Shown here piece by piece: positions 19,060 through 27,594 of a DNA stretch of 64,000 nt. The DNA comes from Haemophilus paracuniculus (GTDB taxonomy: Bacteria > Pseudomonadota > Gammaproteobacteria > Enterobacterales > Pasteurellaceae), in contig NZ_MUYA01000008.1 of NCBI RefSeq assembly GCF_002015115.1, positions 139,839-203,838 on the forward strand, in the 5' to 3' direction. The notes under the pieces are model-generated. The model was given only the letters and a program-made list of their open reading frames with translations. It ran no database searches and was not told where the DNA came from. A program made the translations under genes and the position numbers. Each line of letters begins with the position of its first letter. The stretch's first letter is position 1.

Positions 19060-19806
19060 ATGCTAAAAATCCGCAACATTCACAAAACTTTCGGCGATAA
19101 TCCCATTTTGCGTGGGATTGATCTGGATATTGAAAAAGGGCAAGTGGTGGTAATTCTCGGGCCTTCTGGCTCGGGCAAAACCACTTTTTTGCGTTGTTTA
19201 AACGCCCTCGAAATGCCCGAGCAGGGGACGCTAAATTTTGACGGAAACGCACCGCTTGCGGTGGATTTTTCCGCCCGTCCGTCCAAAAAGGAAATTCTCG
19301 CCCTGAGACGCAAATCGGGAATGGTGTTCCAAAATTACAACCTGTTTCCGCATAAAACGGCATTAGAAAATATCATCGAAGCCCCTGTTTTTGTGCAGGG
19401 TAAAGCCGTTGAACAAGCCAAGCAAGAGGCGATGGCGTTGCTTGCAAAAGTGGGCTTGGCGGATAAAGCGGATCTCTACCCGTTCCAACTGTCGGGCGGA
19501 CAACAGCAACGGGTCGGCATTGCCCGAGCCTTGGCGATTCAGCCTGAATTGATGTTGTTTGATGAACCCACTTCCGCCCTCGACCCCGAATTAGTGCAAG
19601 ATGTGCTAAACACGATGAAAGAGCTTGCCAACGAGGGCTGGACAATGGTGGTGGTAACGCACGAAATCAAATTCGCCCTCGATGTGGCGGACGTGGTGGT
19701 GGTAATGGACGGCGGCGAAATTGTCGAACAAGGCTCGCCCGAAGCCCTGTTCAACAACCCCCAACACGAACGCACGAAACGGTTTTTACAGCAAATTCGG
19801 GTTTAA
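19060..19806 (+). CDS. Polar amino-acid ABC transporter ATP-binding protein
   Basis: A 248-residue ATPase. Walker A GPSGSGKT is at residues 34-41, the ABC signature LSGGQ at 144-148, and Walker B LMLFDEP ends at residue 170 before TSALDPE. It is of the polar amino-acid uptake type (HisP/GlnQ/TcyN) and completes the importer with the two preceding genes. The family-2 repeat upstream may alter its expression. Confidence 0.93.
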   Translation: MLKIRNIHKTFGDNPILRGIDLDIEKGQVVVILGPSGSGKTTFLRCLNALEMPEQGTLNFDGNAPLAVDFSARPSKKEILALRRKSGMVFQNYNLFPHKTALENIIEAPVFVQGKAVEQAKQEAMALLAKVGLADKADLYPFQLSGGQQQRVGIARALAIQPELMLFDEPTSALDPELVQDVLNTMKELANEGWTMVVVTHEIKFALDVADVVVVMDGGEIVEQGSPEALFNNPQHERTKRFLQQIRV

Positions 19807-19853
19807 TCCTTTTGCAAGGGGTAGGATTTTACAAAATTTCGCATTAGATATTG

Positions 19854-20030
19854 TTACTTTCTTTGCACGAGCAAAGAAAGTAACCAAAGAAACACGCCCC
19901 GAGCATTTTGCTGATGTTTCGCTTGTTTCTAATTTCTGCGGTCGATTTGTAAACTCGCTTGCTTCGCAAGCTCAAACAGTACAAATCGCCCTTGAAATTA
20001 ACGAAACCGCTCAACGCAAAATGACGGGGG
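19854..20030 (+). repeat. Family-3 dispersed structured repeat, copy A
   Basis: A 177-base element. TTACTTTCTTTGC and GCAAAGAAAGTAA form a 13-bp hairpin at 19854-19883. CGATTTGTA...TACAAATCG encloses a variable hairpin GCTTGC/GCAAGC (19957-19971). CATTTTGC near 19904 can pair with GCAAAATG near 20017 as an outer stem. Copies B (26630-26805) and C (53035-53214, inverted) conserve the pairings but not the stem sequences. It lies between the ABC ATPase gene and mscL. Confidence 0.85.
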
Positions 20031-20124
20031 ATTTATTCGAGCAAGGATTCAAAATGTGAGGCAAATTCTTAATGAAACTGAAATTTTCAAAAATCCCACC
20101 CCTTGTAGCCATTTAGAAAATAAA

Positions 20125-20148
20125 AAAACCGCTCAATCGAGCGGTTTT
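20125..20148. terminator. Terminator after mscL
   Basis: AAAACCGCTC (20125-20134), loop AATC, GAGCGGTTTT (20139-20148). It suits the minus-strand mscL and is symmetrical. Confidence 0.85.
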
Positions 20149-20160
20149 CTATTTTCTACA

Positions 20161-20559
20161 TTACTGTTTTTTCGCTAATAAATCACGAATTTCAGCAAGT
20201 AATTTTTCTTGTGCTGGTGGCTCTGCTGGGGCGGCTGGTTCTGGGGCTTTTTTGAGTGAGTTGATCAATTTCACCATACCAAACACCGCAATCGCGATAA
20301 TTAAGAAATCAAATACGTTTTGGATAAATGCACCGTATTTGATCATTACCGCTTCGGTTTCGCCTTGTTTTTCTTGTAAAGTGATTGCAAGATCTTTGAA
20401 ATCTACGCCGCCGATTAACCAACCGATTGGTGGCATAATCACATCGCTGACAAGTGAAGAAACGATTTTACCGAACGCACCGCCGATGATCACACCGACA
20501 GCCATATCTACTACGTTACCTTTTACCGCAAATTCACGGAACTCTTTTAAAATGCTCAT
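20161..20559 (-). CDS. mscL: Large-conductance mechanosensitive channel
   Basis: A 132-residue MscL with the conserved N-terminus [20 protein letters not shown] and pore helix region [21 protein letters not shown], a periplasmic loop, a second membrane helix ([16 protein letters not shown]) and a cytoplasmic helix rich in Ala/Pro/Glu. Homopentamers form a turgor-release valve in the inner membrane. It is monocistronic with its own terminator. Confidence 0.96.
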   Translation of the reverse strand: MSILKEFREFAVKGNVVDMAVGVIIGGAFGKIVSSLVSDVIMPPIGWLIGGVDFKDLAITLQEKQGETEAVMIKYGAFIQNVFDFLIIAIAVFGMVKLINSLKKAPEPAAPAEPPAQEKLLAEIRDLLAKKQ

Positions 20560-20649
20560 TTTAAATCCTTAATAAAAAATTGATGTTCTTTTGCCGAAGC
20601 AAAATAGGGGGCGAATTATACATAAATTCGCCATTTTTGTTAGTGAAAT

Positions 20650-21177
20650 TTAACAAACTTTACTTAATTGTTTACCGAAGCGTTGCACCTGTTGCCAGTC
20701 GGTGTATTCGTATTCTTTGCTGGCATCGGTGTCGCCTTTGGTGATCTTCATTATCAGTTGAATGCAGAGGCGGTCGAGTAAGGTGTAGCGAGGGTAAAAT
20801 AAAGCCCCTGCGAACACTTCCACCACCGTGGGTTGCCATTTGATGCGAGCCAGCAATTTGCGGGTGTAGGTGTTGGTTTGCGGGGTGTTGCGGGTGGCTT
20901 TGCGAGCGGTCAGATTCACGCTAAAAAAGGAGGTGCGTTTTTGGTTGAGTAGGGCGAAATGTTTTTCGATAAATTGTTCGAGCAATTTATCAAAATGCCC
21001 GTAGCGAATGGACGCCCCGATCACGATTTGATCGTAGCTCGCCAAAATTTCAGGGGAAATACCCGCTTGTTCCCGCAGGGAAAGCACTTCGGTGGCGTGG
21101 TCAATATGGCTGGCAAGTTTTTCGGCAATTTTCTTGGTTTGACCGTCATTAGTGAGATAGAGAATTAAGGTTTTCAT
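20650..21177 (-). CDS. hemG: Menaquinone-dependent protoporphyrinogen IX oxidase
   Basis: A 175-residue flavodoxin-fold protein. The FMN phosphate loop YLTNDGQTKKIA is at residues 7-18, IVIGASIRYGHFDK follows, and the long insertion seen in HemG (KATRNTPQTNTYTRKLL) is present. It oxidises protoporphyrinogen during haem synthesis with quinone as acceptor. Its ATG directly abuts the trkH stop (TAAATG), the same trkH-hemG pairing as in enterobacteria. Confidence 0.93.
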   Translation of the reverse strand: MKTLILYLTNDGQTKKIAEKLASHIDHATEVLSLREQAGISPEILASYDQIVIGASIRYGHFDKLLEQFIEKHFALLNQKRTSFFSVNLTARKATRNTPQTNTYTRKLLARIKWQPTVVEVFAGALFYPRYTLLDRLCIQLIMKITKGDTDASKEYEYTDWQQVQRFGKQLSKVC

Positions 21178-22656
21178 TTAATCTTTCCAAAATACAGGGC
21201 TTAAAATAACGAGAAGCGTGAACACTTCCAAACGACCGCACACCATTGCAATGGTCAGCACCCATTTGGCGGCGTCTGGCACTTGGGTGAAATTACTGCT
21301 CACCGAGCCGAGGGCTGGCCCGAGATTGTTGAGACTGGCGACCACCGCATTGAAGCCGTCAAAGGGTTCCATTCCACAGGCGATTACCGCTAACCAGCAG
21401 ACCAAAAAGACAAACAAGTAGGCGGCGAAAAACGCCCAAATACCTTCTTCAATCCGTTCGGAAAAAACGTGTTTGCCGAGTTTGATTGGCTTGACCGTGT
21501 TCGGGTGAACGAAGCGGTGTATTTCTCGGTTGGCTTGCAAATAAAGTAATAGCACGCGGATCACTTTCAATCCTCCCCCCGTTGAGCCAGCACAACCGCC
21601 GATAAAGGAAGCCAGCACCAGCAAAATCGGCAAAAAGGACGACCACGAGGAAAAATCGGTAGTAGTGAAGCCTGCGGTGGTGGAAATCGACACCGATTGA
21701 AATAACGCTTGCTCAAAGGTGGTTTTTGGGTCGTCAAAATAGTTGTAAAAGCTCAACACCACCACGCAAGTTACGAACAGGGCGAGCTGAATAAATACGA
21801 ACGAGCGAAATTCATAATCCTGCCAGTAAAGGCGGCTAAAAATCGACTGTTTGCGTTTGTTGTTGCGATCTTTGAGTTGGTCGAACAGGGCAAAATGCAA
21901 GCCGAAATTACAGGACGAAATCAGCAAAAAGGCGACCGTGATGTAGTTGATCGCCGAGCTGTTAAAGTAGCCGATACTCGCATCGTGGGTGGAAAATCCG
22001 CCAATCGAAATGGTGGCAAAACTGTGGGAAATTGCATCGAACGGGGTCATTCCTGCCAGCCAAAAGGCGAAAGCACAAAGCACCGTCAGCGTGAGGTAAA
22101 TCTGCCAGAGCATTTTTGAGGTTTCGGCGAAGCGTGGCCGCATTTTTTGATCTTTGAGCGGGCCAGGCATTTCCGCACGGTATAATTTGCCGAGACCGAT
22201 CATCGGAATAATCGCAATCGCAAGCACGATGATCCCCATTCCGCCTAGCCATTGCAGAAATTGGCGATAGAACAACATCGCTTTGGGTAGGGTGTCTAAG
22301 CCCGTAATCACGGTCGCCCCCGTGGTGGTTAGCCCCGAAAACGACTCAAACACCGATTCGCTAAAATTCAAATCAGGCTTTTCGAGCAGAATAAAAGGCA
22401 CAGCCCCCAACGAGCCAAGCACCACCCAGAACAGCACCACAATTAAAAATCCCTCACGGGAACGCAGTTCGTTTTTGTGCTTGCGACAGAACCACCAAAG
22501 CACCGCCCCAACGGTAAAATTGAGCAGAAAGGCTTCCAAAAAGGCTCGACCGCCGCCGTCATCATAAATTAACGCCACGAACGCAGGCACAAGCATTGTG
22601 AATGAAAAGCTCATCACAAGAATGCCGACAATTCGCATAATGGTAAAAAACTGCAC
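21178..22656 (-). CDS. trkH: Trk system potassium uptake protein TrkH
   Basis: About 492 residues, with four pore-lining loops typical of TrkH (for example SGLTTTGATVITGLDTLPK and STTAGFTTTDFSSW). I place the start at GTG 22656, five bases after a GAGG ribosome site. A longer reading up to 22728 would translate a USS and lacks support. It is the membrane channel for potassium uptake, gated by TrkA encoded elsewhere. It is cotranscribed with hemG. Confidence 0.93.
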   Translation of the reverse strand: MQFFTIMRIVGILVMSFSFTMLVPAFVALIYDDGGGRAFLEAFLLNFTVGAVLWWFCRKHKNELRSREGFLIVVLFWVVLGSLGAVPFILLEKPDLNFSESVFESFSGLTTTGATVITGLDTLPKAMLFYRQFLQWLGGMGIIVLAIAIIPMIGLGKLYRAEMPGPLKDQKMRPRFAETSKMLWQIYLTLTVLCAFAFWLAGMTPFDAISHSFATISIGGFSTHDASIGYFNSSAINYITVAFLLISSCNFGLHFALFDQLKDRNNKRKQSIFSRLYWQDYEFRSFVFIQLALFVTCVVVLSFYNYFDDPKTTFEQALFQSVSISTTAGFTTTDFSSWSSFLPILLVLASFIGGCAGSTGGGLKVIRVLLLYLQANREIHRFVHPNTVKPIKLGKHVFSERIEEGIWAFFAAYLFVFLVCWLAVIACGMEPFDGFNAVVASLNNLGPALGSVSSNFTQVPDAAKWVLTIAMVCGRLEVFTLLVILSPVFWKD

Positions 22657-22727
22657 AAAAACCTCAAAAATCTGCTTACAAGCGGTTAGATTGGGGCGAA
22701 TTTTAGCAAAAAAGCCCCAAAACGACA

Positions 22728-22755
22728 AAAGCCCCCAAGTTGGGGGCTTTGTATT
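22728..22755. terminator. Terminator downstream of the DUF937/OmpA gene
   Basis: AAAGCCCCC (22728-22736), loop AAGTT, GGGGGCTTT (22742-22750): a strong GC-rich hairpin between the stop at 22767 and trkH. Confidence 0.8.
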
Positions 22756-22766
22756 AAGAGAGAAAA

Positions 22767-24746
22767 TTAACGCGCGTTAAACTCAATACGGCGGTTTTTC
22801 GCACGACCCTCTGCGGTGTTGTTGTCCGCCACTGGGTTTTCTTGACCGTAACCTTTCGCGGTTAAGGCACTTTCTTCCACGCCTTTGCTCACTAAGTAGT
22901 TACGCACAGCGATTGCACGTTTTTCAGAAAGTTGTTGGTTCGCAGCGGCGTTACCTGTGTTGTCGGTGTAGCCTGCGATTTCGCCTTGGCGTTTGCTTTC
23001 CACTAAGTGTTTCGCAAAGGCGTCTAAACGGCGGAAGTAACGTGAGCTAATTTCTGATGAACCTGTGTTGAACACGATCTCTAAGTCGATTTTGTTCGCA
23101 TTTACATCAGCGATTTCTGCCGCTTCTTCTTCCGCTGCGTTCGCTGCTGGGGCTGCGGCTTGTGCAGCTTCTGCCACAGTTACTTTATCTGCATTGATTG
23201 AGAAAACATCGCCTAACACTGATTTCACGTTATCCACAAGGGCAGTTTTCTCGCCTGCATTTGCCACTTGACCCACAAGGTTTACCACTTTATCCGCAAA
23301 TTCGCCGTTTACCGCTGGGAATGCTTTTAATGCGTTCGCTAAACCTGCGAAGTTACCGAAGCTAAATTGTGGTGCGTTAGCATCAACGGCTAATTTATCC
23401 ACAAGCGGTAAGTTGCCTGCTAAACCTTTGAAAGCGTCTAAGATGTTCGCTTTTACGCCTTCATTTTGAACTGTACCAGAAACCGTGAAATCTTTATCTG
23501 ATTTCGCCCAACCTAAGTTGCCTAAGCCCTCAACGAGGTTTGCCACTGGGTTGTCTGCTTTCACGCCGTCTGCATTGATGTCGAATGCTGAACCAAGCAC
23601 GCCTTTCACTTTATCCACAAGGCTGGCTTTTTCATCGCCGTTTGCTACTTGACCGATTAAGTTGAACGCTTTGTCTGCGAATGAACCGTTTACGTTCGGG
23701 AACGCTTTTAACGCATCAACCAAACCGCCGAAGTTATTAAAGCTGAATTGTGGTGCGTTCGCATCAACGGCTAATTTATCCACAAGCGGTAAGTTACCTG
23801 CTAAACCTTTGAATGCGTCTAAGATGTTCGCTTTTACACCGTCATTTTGCACTGTACCAGAAACGGTAAAATCTTTGTCTGATTTCGCCCACGCTAAGTT
23901 GCCTAAGCCTTCCACCACTTTTGAAGCAACGCTTGCTGGTGCGGTTTCAGCGGTTGGGGCTGGGGTAGCTTGGGTTGAAGTGGTTGTGCCACCGCAGTTT
24001 TTCAAACCGAAGATCGCCGCTAATAAAGCTAAACCACCGATTACCCATTTGCCTAAGCCAGATTTTTTATCTTCTTTCACCGCAGTCGCTGCTTTGCTTG
24101 CGGCTGCCGTTGCTGATGAAGCCGCAGAAGAAGTGGCTGCTTTCACGGCTGCACCCGCACCCGCTAAACCTGCACCTACTTTCGCTACGTTGCCTAATAC
24201 ATCGTTGAAGTTACCAGAGAAACCTAATGCACCAAGGGTGTTGCTGTCTAAGTTTGACGCTAAGGCTTTGGTTTGGTCGCCGAGTAAGCCTAAGAAACCG
24301 TTTAAGCCTAAACCGTTTAAAATTTTGCCTTTGAAGAATGAGAACACGGTTGGCAATAACATTCCCAACACACCTTTGGTGGTGGTTGAAGAAACGTTAA
24401 GGTTGTTTGATAAGAAATCTGTGATTGAATCTGCACGCTCACCGAACAGGCTTGGTAATAATTTTGCCCCTGTTTCTAATAAGCTACCGCTTGCTGCTGC
24501 GTCTGCTTTACCCGTTAAAATATCTAACGGATTGCCAGAGAAATTGGTGTTTTTGATTAAATCGAAAAGTGCAGACGCACCTTGTTGGGTGCTTGCTTTT
24601 TGGGTCATTCCGCCTAATACCATTGATAAACCTTTGGTTAAAAGGCTACCACCTTGTTCACCAGAAATGCCGAATTGTTTGGTGATTTGGTTTAACACTA
24701 AATCACGCACTGGGCCTTGCACTAATTGAGATAAATCGAAATTCAT
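22767..24746 (-). CDS. DUF937 / tandem-repeat / OmpA-like fusion protein
   Basis: A 659-residue protein built of several parts. Residues 1 to about 190 are a DUF937-like, Gly/Leu-rich region with no signal peptide. An Ala-rich linker follows, then one membrane helix at about residues 232-250 (WVIGGLALLAAIFGL). Two tandem repeats of about 125 residues come next, each opening GLGNL(A/G)WAKSDKDFTVSG. The C-terminal 110 residues are an OmpA-like peptidoglycan-binding domain (IVFNTGSSEISSRYFRRLD ... GYGQENPVADN). The repeats are nearly identical at DNA level and each holds a USS. It probably sits in the inner membrane with the C-terminus reaching the wall. Function unknown. Confidence 0.85.
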   Translation of the reverse strand: MNFDLSQLVQGPVRDLVLNQITKQFGISGEQGGSLLTKGLSMVLGGMTQKASTQQGASALFDLIKNTNFSGNPLDILTGKADAAASGSLLETGAKLLPSLFGERADSITDFLSNNLNVSSTTTKGVLGMLLPTVFSFFKGKILNGLGLNGFLGLLGDQTKALASNLDSNTLGALGFSGNFNDVLGNVAKVGAGLAGAGAAVKAATSSAASSATAAASKAATAVKEDKKSGLGKWVIGGLALLAAIFGLKNCGGTTTSTQATPAPTAETAPASVASKVVEGLGNLAWAKSDKDFTVSGTVQNDGVKANILDAFKGLAGNLPLVDKLAVDANAPQFSFNNFGGLVDALKAFPNVNGSFADKAFNLIGQVANGDEKASLVDKVKGVLGSAFDINADGVKADNPVANLVEGLGNLGWAKSDKDFTVSGTVQNEGVKANILDAFKGLAGNLPLVDKLAVDANAPQFSFGNFAGLANALKAFPAVNGEFADKVVNLVGQVANAGEKTALVDNVKSVLGDVFSINADKVTVAEAAQAAAPAANAAEEEAAEIADVNANKIDLEIVFNTGSSEISSRYFRRLDAFAKHLVESKRQGEIAGYTDNTGNAAANQQLSEKRAIAVRNYLVSKGVEESALTAKGYGQENPVADNNTAEGRAKNRRIEFNAR

Positions 24747-24910
24747 TGTTGTTCCTTAAAGTAAGTGAATAAAAAATCGCCACCTTTTTTGACTTTCTTC
24801 CCAAAACCGAGTGGCGAGGCAAATTTTACCTAGCCTTAGGTACAAAAAATAGGGAAAGTTCAAAAATAGAGGAATTTCTTACAAAGTTTACGAAAGTCGT
24901 CGGATATTGG

Positions 24911-24946
24911 TAAAAGAAAAGCCTATCAAATGAATGTTTGATAGGC
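24911..24946 (-). terminator. Minus-strand intrinsic terminator upstream of the small hydrophobic ORF
   Basis: GCCTATCAAA (24921-24930) and TTTGATAGGC (24937-24946) form a perfect 10-bp stem with a six-base loop. Read on the minus strand the stem is followed by TTTTCTTTTA. It may end hslVU read-through, an antisense RNA, or both. Confidence 0.75.
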
Positions 24947-24951
24947 TCTTA

Positions 24952-24960
24952 TGCTATAAT
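24952..24960 (+). promoter_or_regulatory. Extended -10 promoter of the small hydrophobic ORF
   Basis: TGCTATAAT at 24952-24960 is a consensus extended -10 element (TGnTATAAT). The expected start of transcription is near 24967. The preceding inverted repeat covers the -35 region. Confidence 0.7.
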
Positions 24961-25073
24961 CAATCCAATGCCTTTGGGGCAGAGGCGGATCTGCTGAAAT
25001 CAGTCCGCCAGTTCGCACCTGTCGGGCTGTTTTAGTAGATCTTTACGTTCAACTTTATCGTGGAGATAAAAAT

Positions 25074-25145
25074 ATGAAACGCATTATTATGTGGTTCATC
25101 ATTATTCTACTTTGCCTGCTATTAAAGGGTAGCACTACTGGCTAG
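25074..25145 (+). CDS. 23-residue hydrophobic peptide, candidate type I toxin
   Basis: An ORF of 23 codons whose product starts MKRIIMWFIIILLCLLLKG: a basic N-terminus, one short membrane helix and a polar tail STTG. A GGAG ribosome site lies nine bases upstream and is largely in the loop of a hairpin TTTATC/GATAAA (25054-25070), so translation may be restrained. The mRNA has its own extended -10 promoter, a structured leader (GGCGGA at 24984-24989 pairing with TCCGCC at 25004-25009) and its own terminator. A promoter on the other strand faces it. This is the layout of a type I toxin mRNA. I do not recognise the peptide family. Confidence 0.6.
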   Translation: MKRIIMWFIIILLCLLLKGSTTG

Positions 25146-25157
25146 GTAGATTTGCTG

Positions 25158-25190
25158 CAAGGAACGGTTACCGCCGTTCCTTGTTTTTTA
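25158..25190 (+). terminator. Terminator of the small hydrophobic ORF transcript
   Basis: CAAGGAACGG (25158-25167), loop TTACCG, CCGTTCCTTG (25174-25183), then TTTTTT. It is directional: on the minus strand no T run follows. Confidence 0.88.
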
Positions 25191-25218
25191 TTCTATGCTA
25201 AAAAGCGAATAAGATCAA
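25190..25218 (-). promoter_or_regulatory. Minus-strand promoter facing the small ORF
   Basis: TTGATC, 17 bases, TAGAAT (5 of 6 match to the -10 consensus), located downstream of the hslU stop and pointing into the small-ORF locus. Confidence 0.5.
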
Positions 25219-25250
25219 AACTTTATAAAATTTGCTTTGTATCGTTAGCA

Positions 25251-26573
25251 TTAGAGAATAAACCTACTCAAATCCTCATTCTCAACCACGTCATTCAACG
25301 CTTCGGCGACATATTTTTCGTCAATTACGATTTTTTCGCCTTTGCGTTCGCTGGCATCGAATGAAATGCCGTCCATTAGGCGTTCGAGGACGGTGTGCAA
25401 ACGTCTCGCTCCGATGTTTTCGGTTTTTTCGTTCACACGGAATGCCGATTCCGCAATGCGACTAATGCCATCTGGGGTAAATTCGATTTCTACGCCCTCG
25501 GTTTTCATCAACTCACGATATTGCAAGGTGAGCGAAGCATTTGGCTCGGTTAAAATTCGCTCGAAATCGTTTTTGGTGAGGGATTTTAATTCCACACGAA
25601 TCGGCAAACGCCCTTGTAATTCTGGCAATAAATCAGACGGTCGAGCCACTTGGAACGCCCCTGAACAGATGAACAAAATATGGTCGGTTTTGACCATTCC
25701 GTGTTTGGTATTAACCGTTGATCCCTCAATAATCGGCAACAAATCACGCTGCACACCCTCACGCGACACATCGCCGCCCGAATGTTCGCCTTTTTTGCAG
25801 ATTTTGTCGATCTCATCAATAAACACAATGCCGTGCTGTTCCACCGCTTCAATCGCTTGATCTTTCAGCTCTTCGGGATTGACCAACTTCGCCGCTTCTT
25901 CATCGATCATCACTTTTAACGCATCTTTGATTTTCAATTTGCGTTTTTTGGTTTTGTTCGGCGAAAAGCCCTCAAACAGTGATTGCAGCTGCGAGGTCAT
26001 CTCTTCCATTCCTGGTGGGGTCATAATTTCCACGCTAACGGGGGTTGCGACATCAATTTCGATCTCTTTCTCGTCCAACTGCCCCTCACGCAATTTTTTG
26101 CGGAAGATTTGACGGGTTGAGGCGTTGTCGCTCTCTTGCACATTGCCCCACTGATCTTTGGCGGGCGGTAGCAACACGTCTAAAATGCGATCTTCCGCCG
26201 CTTCTTCGGCACGAAAACGATTTTTTTCGACCGCTTGCTGACGAACCAATTTCATCGACACATCGGTCAAATCACGAATGATCGAATCCACTTCCTTACC
26301 CACATAGCCGACTTCGGTAAATTTGGTCGCTTCCACCTTGATAAACGGGGCGTTGGCGAGCTTCGCCAAACGGCGAGCGATTTCGGTTTTACCCACGCCC
26401 GTCGGTCCGATCATCAGAATGTTTTTCGGGGTAACTTCTTGACGCAACGCCTCTGGCAGCTGCATTCTTCGCCAACGGTTACGCAGGGCAATCGCCACCG
26501 CACGTTTGGCATCTGTTTGTCCGATAATGTGAGCGTCTAATTCCGACACAATTTCACGAGGGGTCATTGACAT
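25251..26573 (-). CDS. hslU: HslU, ATPase subunit of the HslUV protease
   Basis: A 440-residue AAA+ unfoldase. Walker A GPTGVGKT is at residues 56-63, Walker [12 protein letters not shown] is in the middle, and the family end LSRFIL carries the C-terminal tail that inserts into HslV. The insertion (I) domain spans roughly residues 110-240. It feeds substrates to the HslV chamber. A 478-base gap including a family-3 repeat separates it from hslV upstream, whereas the two genes are normally almost adjacent. Confidence 0.97.
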   Translation of the reverse strand: MSMTPREIVSELDAHIIGQTDAKRAVAIALRNRWRRMQLPEALRQEVTPKNILMIGPTGVGKTEIARRLAKLANAPFIKVEATKFTEVGYVGKEVDSIIRDLTDVSMKLVRQQAVEKNRFRAEEAAEDRILDVLLPPAKDQWGNVQESDNASTRQIFRKKLREGQLDEKEIEIDVATPVSVEIMTPPGMEEMTSQLQSLFEGFSPNKTKKRKLKIKDALKVMIDEEAAKLVNPEELKDQAIEAVEQHGIVFIDEIDKICKKGEHSGGDVSREGVQRDLLPIIEGSTVNTKHGMVKTDHILFICSGAFQVARPSDLLPELQGRLPIRVELKSLTKNDFERILTEPNASLTLQYRELMKTEGVEIEFTPDGISRIAESAFRVNEKTENIGARRLHTVLERLMDGISFDASERKGEKIVIDEKYVAEALNDVVENEDLSRFIL

Positions 26574-26629
26574 TGTTTTATTCCTTATTTTGTTTTTGGG
26601 ATTTGAGATCCCGATAATTCTTTTTTATG

Positions 26630-26805
26630 TTACTTTCTTTACTTGTGTAAAGAAAGTAACCAAAGAAAGCACACCCGAACATTTTGCTGATGTTTCGCTT
26701 TTTTCTAATTTCTACGAACGATTTGTAAACTCGCCAGCAAGCTGGCTCAAACAGTACAAATCGTTCTTGAAATTGACGAAAACGCTCAACGCAAAATGAC
26801 GGGGG
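26630..26805 (+). repeat. Family-3 dispersed structured repeat, copy B
   Basis: A 176-base element between hslU and hslV. First hairpin TTACTTTCTTTAC/GTAAAGAAAGTAA (26630-26659). Second, GAACGATTTGTA/TACAAATCGTTC enclosing the variable hairpin GCCAGC/GCTGGC (26733-26746). The remaining gap (26574-26629 and 26806-26881) holds only a variant USS. Confidence 0.85.
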
Positions 26806-26881
26806 AACGCTCTCTCTGATTTATAAATTGTGCTTTGATTTTGATATAGTAAAATTTTTTAAAATCCTACCCCTTGTATGG

Positions 26882-27403
26882 CTACACTTCTTCAATAACG
26901 TGATTGTGGTTAGTGTAAATATCAATATCGCCTGCGATTTTTAAGGCTTCGCTGACAATCTCTTTGGCGGAAAGGTTGTTTTCGGTACGCAACAACGCAA
27001 GGGCGGCTGCTTTGGCGTAGTTGCCACCCGAGCCAATCGCCAGCACGTCAAATTCTGGTTCGATCACATCGCCCGAACCCGATACCAACAAAAATTCGCT
27101 CTCGTTCGCCACGATCATCATTGCCTCTAAACGGCGAAGCGAACGTTCGGTTCGCCACTCTTTGGCGAGTTCCACCGCCGCTCGCACCAAATGCCCTTGA
27201 TGCAATTCCAATTTTTTCTCGAACAGATCACGCAAAATAAAGGCATCGGCGGTTGAGCCAGCAAAGCCCGTTACCACCTTGTCTTTATACAGACGGCGAA
27301 CTTTACGCACCGTGCCTTTTTCCACGCACGAACCCAAAGTCGCCTGCCCATCGCCGCCAATCGCCACTTTGCCATCTTTACGAACGCATACAATCGTTGT
27401 CAT
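26882..27403 (-). CDS. hslV: HslV, peptidase subunit of the HslUV protease
   Basis: A 173-residue N-terminal-nucleophile peptidase. I place the start at ATG 27403 so that Met removal exposes the catalytic Thr ([10 protein letters not shown]); an upstream TTG two codons earlier would block this. Conserved blocks GDGQATLG and [10 protein letters not shown] are present, as is the end [15 protein letters not shown]. It forms the proteolytic double hexamer with HslU caps. Divergent from yjjI. Confidence 0.96.
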   Translation of the reverse strand: MTTIVCVRKDGKVAIGGDGQATLGSCVEKGTVRKVRRLYKDKVVTGFAGSTADAFILRDLFEKKLELHQGHLVRAAVELAKEWRTERSLRRLEAMMIVANESEFLLVSGSGDVIEPEFDVLAIGSGGNYAKAAALALLRTENNLSAKEIVSEALKIAGDIDIYTNHNHVIEEV

Positions 27404-27594
27404 TTTCAATCCTTTATTTTTAGAAAAACTGGGCGGTATTTGAGGACGACAACGGCAAAAATCAAGGGCAAGGGGTGGGATTGGTGGAAATTTTCGATTA
27501 ACTTACCGCTTGCATTGCAAAAATGCGATCCAGATCGCAAAACGGGATTGGTTTTTTCGGTAAAATAGCGACTGTTTTTACAGAGGAAAATGCA

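Larger units (their letters stand above)
24911..25183 (-). ncRNA. Candidate antisense RNA to the hydrophobic-peptide mRNA
   Basis: A minus-strand promoter is visible: -35 TTGATC (25218-25213), 17-base spacer, -10 TAGAAT (25195-25190). A transcript would start near 25183, inside the sequence of the toxin mRNA terminator, run antisense to the whole ORF and leader, and could end at the minus-strand terminator at 24911-24946, a length of about 270 bases. Promoter and terminator are seen in the sequence; the RNA itself is inferred. Confidence 0.45.

Noticed and set aside
19721..20059. An open frame running through family-3 copy A into a short protein-like product
   Set aside because: Copies B and C break the frame by length changes in the central hairpin while keeping base pairing, so structure and not protein is conserved.
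23662..24729. A 355-codon open frame on the plus strand opposite the DUF937/OmpA gene
   Set aside because: It is the antisense shadow of a repetitive, Ala/Lys-rich coding region; it has no ribosome site or family features, and the minus-strand frame has clear domains.
24961..25145. Leader peptide of an amino-acid biosynthetic attenuator
   Set aside because: The Ile/Leu-rich peptide could suggest this, but the next gene is hslU on the opposite strand, no biosynthetic operon follows, and the terminator comes after the ORF with no competing antiterminator evident.
26590..26799. A 69-codon frame over family-3 copy B
   Set aside because: Same reason as copy A; the frame shifts after the variable hairpin and ends.
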